Shown here: piece after piece, positions 54,162 to 62,545 of the stretch | How positions within the stretch are numbered: the first letter of the stretch is position 1 | How the letters are laid out: every line of letters begins with the position of its first letter | Assembly: GCF_000424265.1 (NCBI RefSeq) | Contig: NZ_AUJO01000013.1 | Coordinates: 62,001-126,000 of the forward strand | Length of the DNA stretch: 64,000 nucleotides | Direction of reading: 5' to 3' | From: Butyrivibrio sp. WCD3002 | Lineage (GTDB): Bacteria > Bacillota > Clostridia > Lachnospirales > Lachnospiraceae | Made by a program: the position numbers and the translations under genes | The notes under the pieces: generated by a model | The model's input: only the letters and a program-made list of their open reading frames with translations | The model's database searches: none | Told to the model about the DNA's origin: nothing

Positions 54162-55145
54162 TCAGAACAGGCTTGACTCTGTGAATTTCCTTGAAATTGC
54201 ATTAGTTGTAAGCAGGAATGCAGTTCCAATTATTGAGTTGAAAAGACCTACTGCAGTTGAAAAACCGTAATCATACTGCTGAAGACCACATCTGTAAATG
54301 TAAGTACTGATAACATCCGCTGTCTCATATGTTGCAGGTGTGTACAAAAGCAGGATCTTGTCTGCGCCGACCTGCAGGATTGAACCCATTCTCAGGATAA
54401 GCATGATCATGATTGTAGGCATAATTGACGGGATTGTGATGTGTATACATCTCTGCCATCTTGATGCACCATCAAGAACTGCTGCCTCATAAAGCTCCTG
54501 GTCAACACTTGCAAGTGCTGCGATATAGATGATTGATCCATATCCCATTCCCTGCCATATATTGGAAGCAATATGTATTGCCCAATAGTTTGAAGGGTTA
54601 GCTAAAAGATTCTCTACTGTTGTGCCTGTAAGCTTTGCTACTACATTAGAAATAAGTCCGCCGCTCTGTGTGAAGTCTACGATAAGACCGCAGACAACAA
54701 CCATTGATATGAAGTAGGGCATATAAGAAACTGTCTGAATTGTTTTCTTATAGAGTTTTCCTCTTACTTCATTAAGAAGCAATGCGAAAATAATTGGTGC
54801 CGGGAATCCGAAGATTACATCCAGTACACCGATGACGGTTGTATTTCTAAGAAGTCTTCCAAAATAAGGTCCCGTGAAAAATCTTACGAAGTTGTCCAAT
54901 CCTACCCAAGGGCTACCTGATATTCCAAGTGCCGGTGTGTATTTTTGAAATGCCATTACTATACCGGCCATCGGTATATAATGGAAGATGATGTACCATA
55001 CCACAATCGGTATGCACATAATATAGATTACTTTGTTTCGCAGGAAATCTATCTTTAGATTATGTAAGAATCCTGCAAAGCCGGCATGCTCTGCATACCC
55101 CGTTGCCGGAATTACCGGCTTTTCTTTTGTCACTTTTTGCTCCAT
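54162..55145 (-). CDS. Sugar ABC transporter permease (LplB type)
   Basis: 327 residues. After a polar N-terminus, MCIPIVVWYIIFHYIPMAG and MAFQKYTPALG fit LplB. EAA loop YEAAVLDGASRWQRCIHITI. First gene of its operon; the LacI-type operator at 55207-55222 overlaps its predicted -10. GGAGAAGGAAGGA lies before the ATG. Confidence 0.93.
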   Translation of the reverse strand: MEQKVTKEKPVIPATGYAEHAGFAGFLHNLKIDFLRNKVIYIMCIPIVVWYIIFHYIPMAGIVMAFQKYTPALGISGSPWVGLDNFVRFFTGPYFGRLLRNTTVIGVLDVIFGFPAPIIFALLLNEVRGKLYKKTIQTVSYMPYFISMVVVCGLIVDFTQSGGLISNVVAKLTGTTVENLLANPSNYWAIHIASNIWQGMGYGSIIYIAALASVDQELYEAAVLDGASRWQRCIHITIPSIMPTIMIMLILRMGSILQVGADKILLLYTPATYETADVISTYIYRCGLQQYDYGFSTAVGLFNSIIGTAFLLTTNAISRKFTESSLF

Positions 55146-55206
55146 TCCTTCCTTCTCCTTTTTCTTTTGGCTGCTCCCTATGCAGCTGTTTGCCTTGTGT
55201 GAGTTT

Positions 55207-55222
55207 AGTATATCGTTGTACT
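55207..55222. promoter_or_regulatory. Candidate LacI-type operator overlapping the LplB operon promoter
   Basis: AGTATATCGTTGTACT is 12/16 self-complementary with a central CG, as LacI-family sites are. The minus-strand -10 TATACT (55207-55212) is inside it. Similar sites lie at 62460-62475 and 62516-62531. Confidence 0.6.
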
Positions 55223-55394
55223 AATTACATTGAAAGAACCGCTTTTTTACGTCGGGGTACTATTTTTGTCTTTATGTAAGAAATGTGCTATGTTCCAAAA
55301 TATTGCTCTTGAAAAGCCCAGTATTTATCGATATTTCAAGCTGAATGTACAATTTTTTACTAGGGAAAAAAATAGTAGTTTATAGAAATTTTAT
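55223..55394. other. Intergenic region between LplB promoter and AraC terminator
   Basis: Together with the operator and terminator this forms the 339-bp gap between genes. It is AT-rich; apart from a weak -35-like TTTCAA on the minus strand around 55230-55235 I see no gene or RNA signal. Confidence 0.4.
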
Positions 55395-55431
55395 AATAAA
55401 AAATCGGAAATGCTTATACGCATTTCCGATT
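55395..55431 (-). terminator. Terminator after the membrane AraC gene
   Basis: Perfect 12-bp stem AATCGGAAATGC/GCATTTCCGATT (55402-55413 with 55420-55431), then TTTTTATTATAAAA on the minus strand. Separates the two operons. Confidence 0.92.
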
Positions 55432-55484
55432 ATAAATACATCTTAATTATTTACTTTTGGGAATAAATTTATCTAATAATTCTA

Positions 55485-57566
55485 TTATTTACTCTTATAA
55501 AAATCTCCCGGTGTGGTTCCATGTTTTTCTCTAAAACATCTTATCAAAGGTCTTGGTGTTGTAAATCCAACCTTGTCAGCAGCGTCCTTAACTGTCATTC
55601 CATCCGCCATTAATATTTCGGCATTTTCAAGTCTGACATTATTGATATACTCAAGCATTCCTATTCCATATATCTGCTTAAAGGTTCTTGAAAGATAAGA
55701 ATTATTAACATTTAGTTCGTTTGCTACACTGTTAACGTTCATATCTTTATCGGAATACTGCTTATCAACGAATTCCTTGGCCTTTTCGACCAGCTGCATG
55801 CTCTTTCCGCTGTTTTCCTTCTCGGATTCATCTACATTATCAGTGCCTTTGCTACTCTCAACAGCAGCACTTACGATATTATCAAGCATACTCTGAGCTT
55901 CAATACCCCTGTGCATACGGTAAAGGTTCTGAACCTGCTCCATCTGATCCCAGCTTGTCAGGGTTGCTTTTGCTTCATCATCAAGAGATAGCTCTTTATA
56001 AAAAGCCACATTTGGAAGTGTACCCACATAAATGCGATACTCTCTTACCAGCATTGCCTCTCTGTTTGCTGTGGGGATTCCTTTTTTACCATGATGAATG
56101 TCCGAAATGTTCGCCACAAGAGCTATATTAAACTTCTCTCTGATAAAACTGCATACAGTATTCAGTTTATCAGTAAGATCCGGAAGTGACAGTTCATCCT
56201 GTCCTCCAAGTTCAACAATATTGTAAAACCAGTGAGCCAGGCCGCCTGTAATTAGCAGATTCTCTTTCCCAATAAGCTCTTCCGATACATTGTGAATGAT
56301 AAACCATACCTGATCTCTCTCCTTCTGATCCATTGGAGTTTCAGTAGGGTTATCGATATCATAGCTGACTACCAGATATCTGTTGCCATCACCATCATCC
56401 TCGGATAAGATATCTGTTCCGTAAGTCAAAAGTCTGATAAGCCTTGTTTCGTTATCATTTTTGAATTTATCAAGCTCCTTCTGCGATACCTGCAACATCT
56501 GAATGCTATTAATTGACTTACTGATTCCCATTTCAATACGTTTGAACTCATCATCATTTAATTCAGAGTCATCAGCAGATCTTGTGGTCTCGTATTTGTC
56601 CATGAAATCAATAAGCGATTCTATTGGCCTGTACTGAACTCTCAGAAGATGGGTAACAAAAATACCAACAAGTAAAATAAGAGCAAAGCCATAAACAATT
56701 ACCCCGATAACGAAGGGTTTTATTGCATTAACCGCAAGTCCTGTATCATGAACCGCTACCATCCTAAGGCCATAAGGGCCCAAAGCAAATGGATATATCA
56801 CCTTATTATCAACTATGTGCTTTTCTATAGAAGCTATGCACTCAGCAATCATCTCTTCATCAAGACTACCATAGCCAAACTCTAAATATTCATCATCCTC
56901 TGAAATAAGCAAAAAATGGTAATTGTCATTAATTGCTTCCTTCATTTTGGTCTTATCTATCTCTATAAGAAGAACCGCATCCTGCTCCTCAAAAGGAGCT
57001 GCGTACTGTGTGGACATAGAGTAAAAAAGGCGCTTCTCACTGCCTGATCCTGCAATCTTAAACTTACTGTACAGCGCATCGTTGTACAAAATCTGCATAT
57101 CCTCAGCTGTAAGACCAAGGCCCTGAACGCTGTTTATATTATCACTGATGTTGATAAATTCTTCTTTGGTGAGAACTGATGGATTATTCTTTGGCAAAAA
57201 TAAAAACATTTTTCCAAATACTTTATGGACCGCACCATATTCATCCATCAGATCCGCTATCTCAGAAAGACGCATCTTGTCTTCCAGATTTTCATCATGC
57301 TTTTTCGCCGCAATCTGAACCAGATTATAGGTTATAAAGGTCTGTGCTCCAAGCACTACCTCTTCACAGATGTTCTCTATTGATGCCACCTGTTCACGAA
57401 GAAGCTCCTCCTGAAGAGACTCCTCCTTGGCATACAATTTATGCACCAAAAAGAAGGCTGACCCTATCATACCCACACCGGTGAGTAAAACAATAGCCAG
57501 CCCTACTAAAATCCATCTTCGTAGTATTGGGCGGTGCTTCAAATATTTTGAGAGTCTCCCAAACAT
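55485..57566 (-). CDS. Membrane-bound AraC-family regulator with extracellular sensor (YesN-like)
   Basis: 693 residues. TM1 (residues ~17-39, ILVGLAIVLLTGVGMIGSAF) and TM2 (~277-300, IGVIVYGFALILLVGIFV) flank a ~235-residue extracellular sensor. A cytoplasmic linker with coiled-coil segments leads to the C-terminal AraC HTH pair (MNVNSVANELNVNNSYLSRT; MTVKDAADKVGFTTPRPLIR) ending FREKHGTTPGDFY. This layout is common beside LplB/YtcP/LipO transporters. It lies 32 bp behind the hydrolase, so it is cotranscribed with the catabolic operon. Confidence 0.9.
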   Translation of the reverse strand: MFGRLSKYLKHRPILRRWILVGLAIVLLTGVGMIGSAFFLVHKLYAKEESLQEELLREQVASIENICEEVVLGAQTFITYNLVQIAAKKHDENLEDKMRLSEIADLMDEYGAVHKVFGKMFLFLPKNNPSVLTKEEFINISDNINSVQGLGLTAEDMQILYNDALYSKFKIAGSGSEKRLFYSMSTQYAAPFEEQDAVLLIEIDKTKMKEAINDNYHFLLISEDDEYLEFGYGSLDEEMIAECIASIEKHIVDNKVIYPFALGPYGLRMVAVHDTGLAVNAIKPFVIGVIVYGFALILLVGIFVTHLLRVQYRPIESLIDFMDKYETTRSADDSELNDDEFKRIEMGISKSINSIQMLQVSQKELDKFKNDNETRLIRLLTYGTDILSEDDGDGNRYLVVSYDIDNPTETPMDQKERDQVWFIIHNVSEELIGKENLLITGGLAHWFYNIVELGGQDELSLPDLTDKLNTVCSFIREKFNIALVANISDIHHGKKGIPTANREAMLVREYRIYVGTLPNVAFYKELSLDDEAKATLTSWDQMEQVQNLYRMHRGIEAQSMLDNIVSAAVESSKGTDNVDESEKENSGKSMQLVEKAKEFVDKQYSDKDMNVNSVANELNVNNSYLSRTFKQIYGIGMLEYINNVRLENAEILMADGMTVKDAADKVGFTTPRPLIRCFREKHGTTPGDFYKSK

Positions 57567-57598
57567 TCAAGTTCTCCCATCTTTTTCTAGTAAAATAG

Positions 57599-59290
57599 TT
57601 ATGCTATGGGCAACTCAAGGACAGAGGCCCTTTCTTTGCCTGTATAAATTGTCTGTTTTGCCTTTTTCTGATCCTTCTGAAGTGACCATACTCCGGCGTT
57701 GTTTGAATGTATACTGTATTCAGGGAAATTCGATGATGTTATATCAAGTCTGATCCTGCTGCCCTTTTGAAAACACCAATCGATGTCCCAGAGCTTTATA
57801 TTGACTTCGCATACCTCTCCCGGCTCATAGCTAAGTCTTGCATCAGCATCATTTCTATATGCCAAAGTGGTAATGCTACCTCTAACATTATAACTCTTTT
57901 TATCTTCAAATTCCTCAATTACTTTTACATAGAAGGCTGTATCCTCTGCATCTGATGATACATGGAGTTTTACGTTGATCTGCCCAAGCACATGTATCTC
58001 ATCTTCCAGTTTATCTGAAACAAAGCTAATTACATCGCTTCGATGGTCCGCTTCTTTTTGCAGGTGTGATCCGTTTTCCATCATTGAATGGAAGGTTGAC
58101 TCTGCTCCGCAGACCATAACCGGATTCTTTGGATCATATACAAAAGAGCATTCTCCAGCATCCGTTACCATTTCGTTACATAGCTTTTTATCCTTATCAA
58201 GATAAAAGCTCTTAACTTTATTTGTTCTAACCGGGAACTCCTTAGGATATTCCCATTTATCTGCACCTACTTCATATAATCTTACATTCTCTGAAGTAGT
58301 CTTATTTTTTCTAAGTACCTCATCAAACCAGAGAGCAGGTGATGAAAAGGCATCTTCTCCTACGTGATCTGTTGTTTGATGATCTATACAATTTGCATAC
58401 CCATGATTCCATGGACCGATCTCTATTCTGCTGATGGCCTTGGTCTCATCACTAAGAGCTTCCCAGGTCTCAATAGCGCTGCCAAGATGATGGTCATACC
58501 ATCCCTCTCTAACGCATACGGGTATCTTCACCTTTTTCGGAATTTCCTTAAGCATTCCCCAGAAGCCCTCTTCCCAATAGGGATCATTTCTGTCTGTGTG
58601 GGTAATCCAGTCCCTATACCAGTCGAGCTTTACGCCCCAAAGCTTCTCATCTACCTCTGCCTGCGGCATATAGGCTGCACTTTCCAGATAATCTGCGCTA
58701 ATCGGGACTCCCGCATTATTCATGGCCCAGTCCGTCAGGATATCCTGTCTGAACATACCATCCTTATATGCAGAGGTGTGTCTAAAGCAGCCATAAACTC
58801 CAAGATACATTGTCTTAACCTTGGACGGAACAGCATCAGCCATGCACCATCCCGTAAGTGCAAGGTAGGAATCTCCCCAATAACCTACACTCTCGATCCT
58901 GTCATCTTCCTGGAGCGCGTTCATAAAGGAAAGACCGTCTCTTCTCTCATTTATGTTAGGAACCCACTCTCCTTCAGAACCATGTATACCGCGGCACCAC
59001 TGGACTGCAAAGGCAAAGCCCCTTTTATTAAACTCCCTTGCCTTAAGCTTCAGTAATTCCTCCTGATCTACATAGCAACATCTAACCGCTATGCAGGGAA
59101 GAGGATATTCCATATTTTTAGGGAAAAAGAACCATGTTTTCAGCTTTTTTCCATCTTCTGAAGGAACCATGACCTCTTCAAGTTCGCCTTCTTCTGCCAC
59201 TATATCAAGTGGGATGTTGCAAAGAAGCTTCTTCTGCTTCTCCATATACTGTCTTATCATCTCTTCAATTGCTGCCTTATCTAATGCCAT
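57599..59290 (-). CDS. CocE/NonD-type (X-Pro dipeptidyl-peptidase S15-like) hydrolase
   Basis: 563 residues. N-terminal alpha/beta hydrolase with PSEDGKKLKTWFFFPKN, the AVQWCRGIHGSEGEWVP strip, nucleophile Ser141 in VGYWGDSYLALTG, a GWYDHHLGS Asp region and His in GPWNHGYANC. The C-terminal jelly-roll (LHVSSDAEDTAFYVKVIEEF, GSRIRLDITSSNFPEYSIH) is typical of the family. These enzymes cut esters or amides. No signal peptide. It sits between the CoA-transferase and the AraC sensor. Confidence 0.88.
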   Translation of the reverse strand: MALDKAAIEEMIRQYMEKQKKLLCNIPLDIVAEEGELEEVMVPSEDGKKLKTWFFFPKNMEYPLPCIAVRCCYVDQEELLKLKAREFNKRGFAFAVQWCRGIHGSEGEWVPNINERRDGLSFMNALQEDDRIESVGYWGDSYLALTGWCMADAVPSKVKTMYLGVYGCFRHTSAYKDGMFRQDILTDWAMNNAGVPISADYLESAAYMPQAEVDEKLWGVKLDWYRDWITHTDRNDPYWEEGFWGMLKEIPKKVKIPVCVREGWYDHHLGSAIETWEALSDETKAISRIEIGPWNHGYANCIDHQTTDHVGEDAFSSPALWFDEVLRKNKTTSENVRLYEVGADKWEYPKEFPVRTNKVKSFYLDKDKKLCNEMVTDAGECSFVYDPKNPVMVCGAESTFHSMMENGSHLQKEADHRSDVISFVSDKLEDEIHVLGQINVKLHVSSDAEDTAFYVKVIEEFEDKKSYNVRGSITTLAYRNDADARLSYEPGEVCEVNIKLWDIDWCFQKGSRIRLDITSSNFPEYSIHSNNAGVWSLQKDQKKAKQTIYTGKERASVLELPIA

Positions 59291-59364
59291 GGTTCATTCT
59301 CCTATATAATCGCTGGTTTATATCTGGCTAACCGTCCGGATACATGCTCCGGAAATTAAATATA

Positions 59365-60576
59365 TCAGATTGTACCTGCTTCCTTAAAAGCAGCAATTTC
59401 TTCCTCTGAATAGCCCAGCACATCCTTTAAAATGCTGTCATTGTCCTGTCCAAGTGTGGGAGCCGGACGATTAATTCTTGGCATCATATCCATAAGCTTA
59501 ATGGGATTACCATTTACCTTCATAGGTCCGATAACCGGATGATCAACATCGATAAACATCTCTCTGTCTTTACAAATATGCTCATCTTCAGTAATCTGCT
59601 TAACATCAAAGATAGGACCTGCAGGAATACCTGCCCCAAGAATAATATCAACTATCTCACTGACAGTCCTCTCCATTGTCCACTTCTCTATCTCTGCCTT
59701 CTGAATCAGATTGTTCTTCACACGAAGAGGAACAGTAAGGAATCGCTCGTCAGTTATCATATCTTCTCTGTCTATGAGCTTACAGAATTTCTCGTAAAGC
59801 TTCTGATTACCGCAGGCGATAACAACAAATCCGTCCTTTGCATGATATGTGTCATAAGGTGCAATTGACGCATATGCGTTACCATTTCTTACAGGGATTT
59901 TTCCCGAGTCAAAATATCTGATATACGCATTCTCAAGACTCGCTACCACAGAATCAACAAGTGAAACATCCACTCTTTGGCCAAGTCCGGTGCGCTCTCT
60001 TGCATGAAGTGCCATAAGTACGCCCATTATCATATTCATTCCGCCAAGGATATCACCCATGGCATTACCTGATCTTGTGGGCTCACCGCCCGGAATACCC
60101 GTAACAGACATAAGTCCGCCCATTCCCTGGGAAATAATGTCGTATCCGGGACGCTGGCTGTATCTTCCATAGCTTCCAAAGCCGGAGCATGCTGCATAGA
60201 TGAGTCTTGGATTTATTTCCTTTAATACATCATATCCAAGACCAAGCTTTTCCATGACACCGGGTCTGTAATTTTCAAGAAGTACATCTGCCTTGGCAAC
60301 AAGCTTCTTAAAAATCTCTTTTCCTTCATCACTCTTAAGATTTAAGGTGATTCCTCTTTTGTTCCTGTTAAGATTGGCATAATACATGCTCTCGCCGTTT
60401 CTGTAAGGTGCGTAGCCTCTGGCATCATCACCTTTTCCCGGAACCTCAATTTTAATTACATCTGCTCCAAAATCTCCAAGAATCGATCCGCCATAAGGTC
60501 CTGCCACAACTCTTGTAAGATCAAGGACGCGAACATCCTCAAGTGCTTGTCCGCCCATATTTAAAGCCTGTTCCAT
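59365..60576 (-). CDS. CaiB/BaiF class III CoA-transferase
   Basis: 403 residues. Starts with ALEDVRVLDLTRVVAGPYGG, ADVIKIEVPGKGDDARG, LNRNKRGITLNLKS, ADVLLENYRPGVMEKLG (catalytic Asp around residues 167-170, in the PGYDIISQGMGGLM region) and GMNMIMGVLMALHARE. Moves CoA between carboxylic acids. Its ATG shares one base with the stop of the small upstream gene (TAATG), so translation is coupled. The acid is unknown. Confidence 0.94.
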   Translation of the reverse strand: MEQALNMGGQALEDVRVLDLTRVVAGPYGGSILGDFGADVIKIEVPGKGDDARGYAPYRNGESMYYANLNRNKRGITLNLKSDEGKEIFKKLVAKADVLLENYRPGVMEKLGLGYDVLKEINPRLIYAACSGFGSYGRYSQRPGYDIISQGMGGLMSVTGIPGGEPTRSGNAMGDILGGMNMIMGVLMALHARERTGLGQRVDVSLVDSVVASLENAYIRYFDSGKIPVRNGNAYASIAPYDTYHAKDGFVVIACGNQKLYEKFCKLIDREDMITDERFLTVPLRVKNNLIQKAEIEKWTMERTVSEIVDIILGAGIPAGPIFDVKQITEDEHICKDREMFIDVDHPVIGPMKVNGNPIKLMDMMPRINRPAPTLGQDNDSILKDVLGYSEEEIAAFKEAGTI

Positions 60577-60968
60577 TACTTTTCCTCCGCATAAGGATCC
60601 TCGAAGGGCATAAGCTTAACTCCGCTTTCAAGCAAACTCTCAAGTTCTTCCTTTGAAACGTTTATCTTCATTCTCATAACTGCTGAGCCCATGGATTTTC
60701 CAAGGGAGTCAAGTCTAAGGCTCATTGTAGCGCCGCCGCCAAGTGCGTGGTGCATGACAAAATTCATTCCGTTTAAGGATGCAACCTCATATCTTGTGAT
60801 ATCGCCCTTTACCATATCACCAAAATAGTTCTTCAAATTCTCAGGTGTTGCTTCCCTTAAGATTATGTCGTAATATTCAGGTTTTCTTGCAAAAACACAA
60901 ACATTACTGGTATCTCCCTTATCGCCGCTTCTTCCGTGTGCGATATCATATAAATATATTCTGGGCAT
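60576..60968 (-). CDS. Small AtuA-partner protein (AtuA C-terminal ferredoxin-like domain family)
   Basis: 130 residues. The start contains LYDIAHGRSGDKGDTSNVCV, the hallmark of proteins that follow AtuA/DUF1446; NFVMHHALGGGATMSLRLDS is also typical. In larger AtuA proteins this domain is fused at the C-terminus; here it is a separate gene. Activity unknown. 64 bp behind the atuA-like gene. Confidence 0.8.
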   Translation of the reverse strand: MPRIYLYDIAHGRSGDKGDTSNVCVFARKPEYYDIILREATPENLKNYFGDMVKGDITRYEVASLNGMNFVMHHALGGGATMSLRLDSLGKSMGSAVMRMKINVSKEELESLLESGVKLMPFEDPYAEEK

Positions 60969-61002
60969 GATGACCTCCTAATTTTCACTAAAAATCCATT
61001 CC

Positions 61003-61018
61003 TGAACCTCGGGGTTCA
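61003..61018 (-). other. Small hairpin between atuA-like gene and its partner
   Basis: TGAACC/GGTTCA with a 4-nt loop. Too weak for a sure terminator; a TTTTT run follows at a distance on the minus strand. Confidence 0.3.
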
Positions 61019-61032
61019 AAAATGCTACCAAC

Positions 61033-62421
61033 TTATACTGTAAGAATGTGACTCTCAACCTTAAGTGCATCTCTTGGAATAACTGTAGGATAAAGTGCCA
61101 TAACCTCCTGAACATGAGCTCTTCCTCCAAAGAAGGATGCTCCCTGAGGACCGTTAAGCTGAAGCGGGCTGATTTCCGGAATGATCTTAGCGCATTCAGC
61201 CTTATCCTCTGAGAATACTGCGATTCTCATTACGCATTCATTAAGTCTTGCGATGGTCTCAGGACTCTTATCAGCAACTCCAAGATGAAGTGAATCAAGA
61301 CCGATGAAGCTGATATGCACATCATCTGCCTTCATACCTCTCTCCTGCATCTTCTTCATGATCACATCTGCACAGTATCTAGCCTTCTCATAGGCATCCG
61401 GCCAAGCAAAGGACAGCATTGAAACCGTCTTCCAGCCCTTGTGATATCCAACGCAAAGCTTTATGGTATCAGGTCTTTCATTACCCTTTATGCCTCCAAC
61501 TGATACTCTGTTCTCACCCTTCTGAGTAACAGTAGCATGACTAATATCAACATTAACATCAGGTGTGTAGTAATTAGCAGGATCAAGAACTTCATATAAG
61601 AACTGTTCCTTAACACTCTGCTCAGTAATAAGTCCGCCACAATCAGGTGCCTTTGTAATCTCGAAGGTATCCTCTGTAATCTCAGCAATGGGGAATCCAA
61701 GATGTTCCATATCAGGAACGGATCTCCAGTCATACATGAAGTTACCGCCGGCACCCTGACCGCCGCACTCAAGAAGATGACCTGCCATAATACCTCTTGC
61801 AAGGTTATCCCAGTCATCATCTGCCCATCCAAACTCATGAGCAAAAGGTGCAAGGAAAAGTGCTGAATCTGCTGCTCTACCTGTTATAACCGTATCTGCA
61901 CCATCTGCGATGGCCTTCTGAATCTGCTCGTGACCGATGTATGCGTTACAGTTGTAAATCTTATCCTTTATATCTTCAAAGCGAACACCGCTTGTGTCAT
62001 TGCTTCCTGCAGTGTCCATTGAGGGAAATTCCCATCCGTCTGCAATAAGCTGAGGTATCTTATCCTTAATATCATCTCCTGTCACATAACCTATCTTATA
62101 TCCCTTTAAGTTCTCAGCCTCAGCCCAGCTCTTAATGGAATCAACACAGCCCTGAACATTCATTCCACCTGCATTTGTAACAATCCTTATCTTTTTTTCA
62201 AAAGCCTCTCTTCCGGCTTCCTTAAGGAGCCTTGTTACAAAATCAGGCGCAAAGCCCTTTGTGGGATCCTTTATCTTCTGTCTTGCCATGATAGACAGTG
62301 TGAGCTCTGCAAGATAGTCGCAAGCCAGATACTGTATATCAGCTTTTCTGATCATATGTATTGCTGCATCCGGAGAATCACCCCAAAATCCCTGACCTCC
62401 GCCGATTGCTATTTTCTTCAT
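61033..62421 (-). CDS. AtuA/DUF1446-family protein
   Basis: 462 residues. Features of the acyclic terpene utilisation AtuA family: AIGGGQGFWGDSPDAAIHMI, YLACDYLAELTLSIMARQK, RIVTNAGGMNVQGCVDSIK and DTVITGRAADSALFLAP, GHLLECGGQGAGGNF. AtuA in Pseudomonas takes part in citronellol/geraniol breakdown, but most homologues have unknown substrates, and nothing here proves a terpene. First gene of a five-gene operon with a partner, CoA-transferase, hydrolase and AraC sensor. Divergent from lacI. Confidence 0.88.
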   Translation of the reverse strand: MKKIAIGGGQGFWGDSPDAAIHMIRKADIQYLACDYLAELTLSIMARQKIKDPTKGFAPDFVTRLLKEAGREAFEKKIRIVTNAGGMNVQGCVDSIKSWAEAENLKGYKIGYVTGDDIKDKIPQLIADGWEFPSMDTAGSNDTSGVRFEDIKDKIYNCNAYIGHEQIQKAIADGADTVITGRAADSALFLAPFAHEFGWADDDWDNLARGIMAGHLLECGGQGAGGNFMYDWRSVPDMEHLGFPIAEITEDTFEITKAPDCGGLITEQSVKEQFLYEVLDPANYYTPDVNVDISHATVTQKGENRVSVGGIKGNERPDTIKLCVGYHKGWKTVSMLSFAWPDAYEKARYCADVIMKKMQERGMKADDVHISFIGLDSLHLGVADKSPETIARLNECVMRIAVFSEDKAECAKIIPEISPLQLNGPQGASFFGGRAHVQEVMALYPTVIPRDALKVESHILTV

Positions 62422-62459
62422 TTCGTAGCCTCCTGATAAAATTCAGATAGTAAATAATT

Positions 62460-62475
62460 ACTACAACGTTGTACT
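62460..62475. promoter_or_regulatory. LacI-type operator at the atuA promoter
   Basis: ACTACAACGTTGTACT is 14/16 self-complementary with a perfect 12-bp core. It lies 38 bp before the atuA ATG, next to a minus-strand TATACT (62476-62481). Confidence 0.7.
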
Positions 62476-62481
62476 AGTATA

Positions 62482-62509
62482 TTGAATATAAACCTATTTA
62501 GTGTATAAT
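62482..62509 (+). promoter_or_regulatory. Promoter of the lacI gene
   Basis: TTGAAT (62482-62487), 16-nt spacer, perfect TATAAT (62504-62509). A start point near 62516 would fall in the downstream operator. Confidence 0.6.
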
Positions 62510-62515
62510 GTCAAT

Positions 62516-62531
62516 AGTACATCGTTTGACT
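62516..62531. promoter_or_regulatory. Degenerate LacI-type operator at the lacI start point
   Basis: AGTACATCGTTTGACT shares the AGTACA half-site and central CG with the other two sites, 10/16 self-complementary. The position suggests autoregulation. Confidence 0.45.
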
Positions 62532-62545
62532 AAAGGATTTTTATT

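Noticed and set aside
59337..59353. CCGGA/TCCGG hairpin between CoA-transferase and CocE genes as a terminator
   Set aside because: No U-tract follows on the minus strand, and the genes seem to form one operon.
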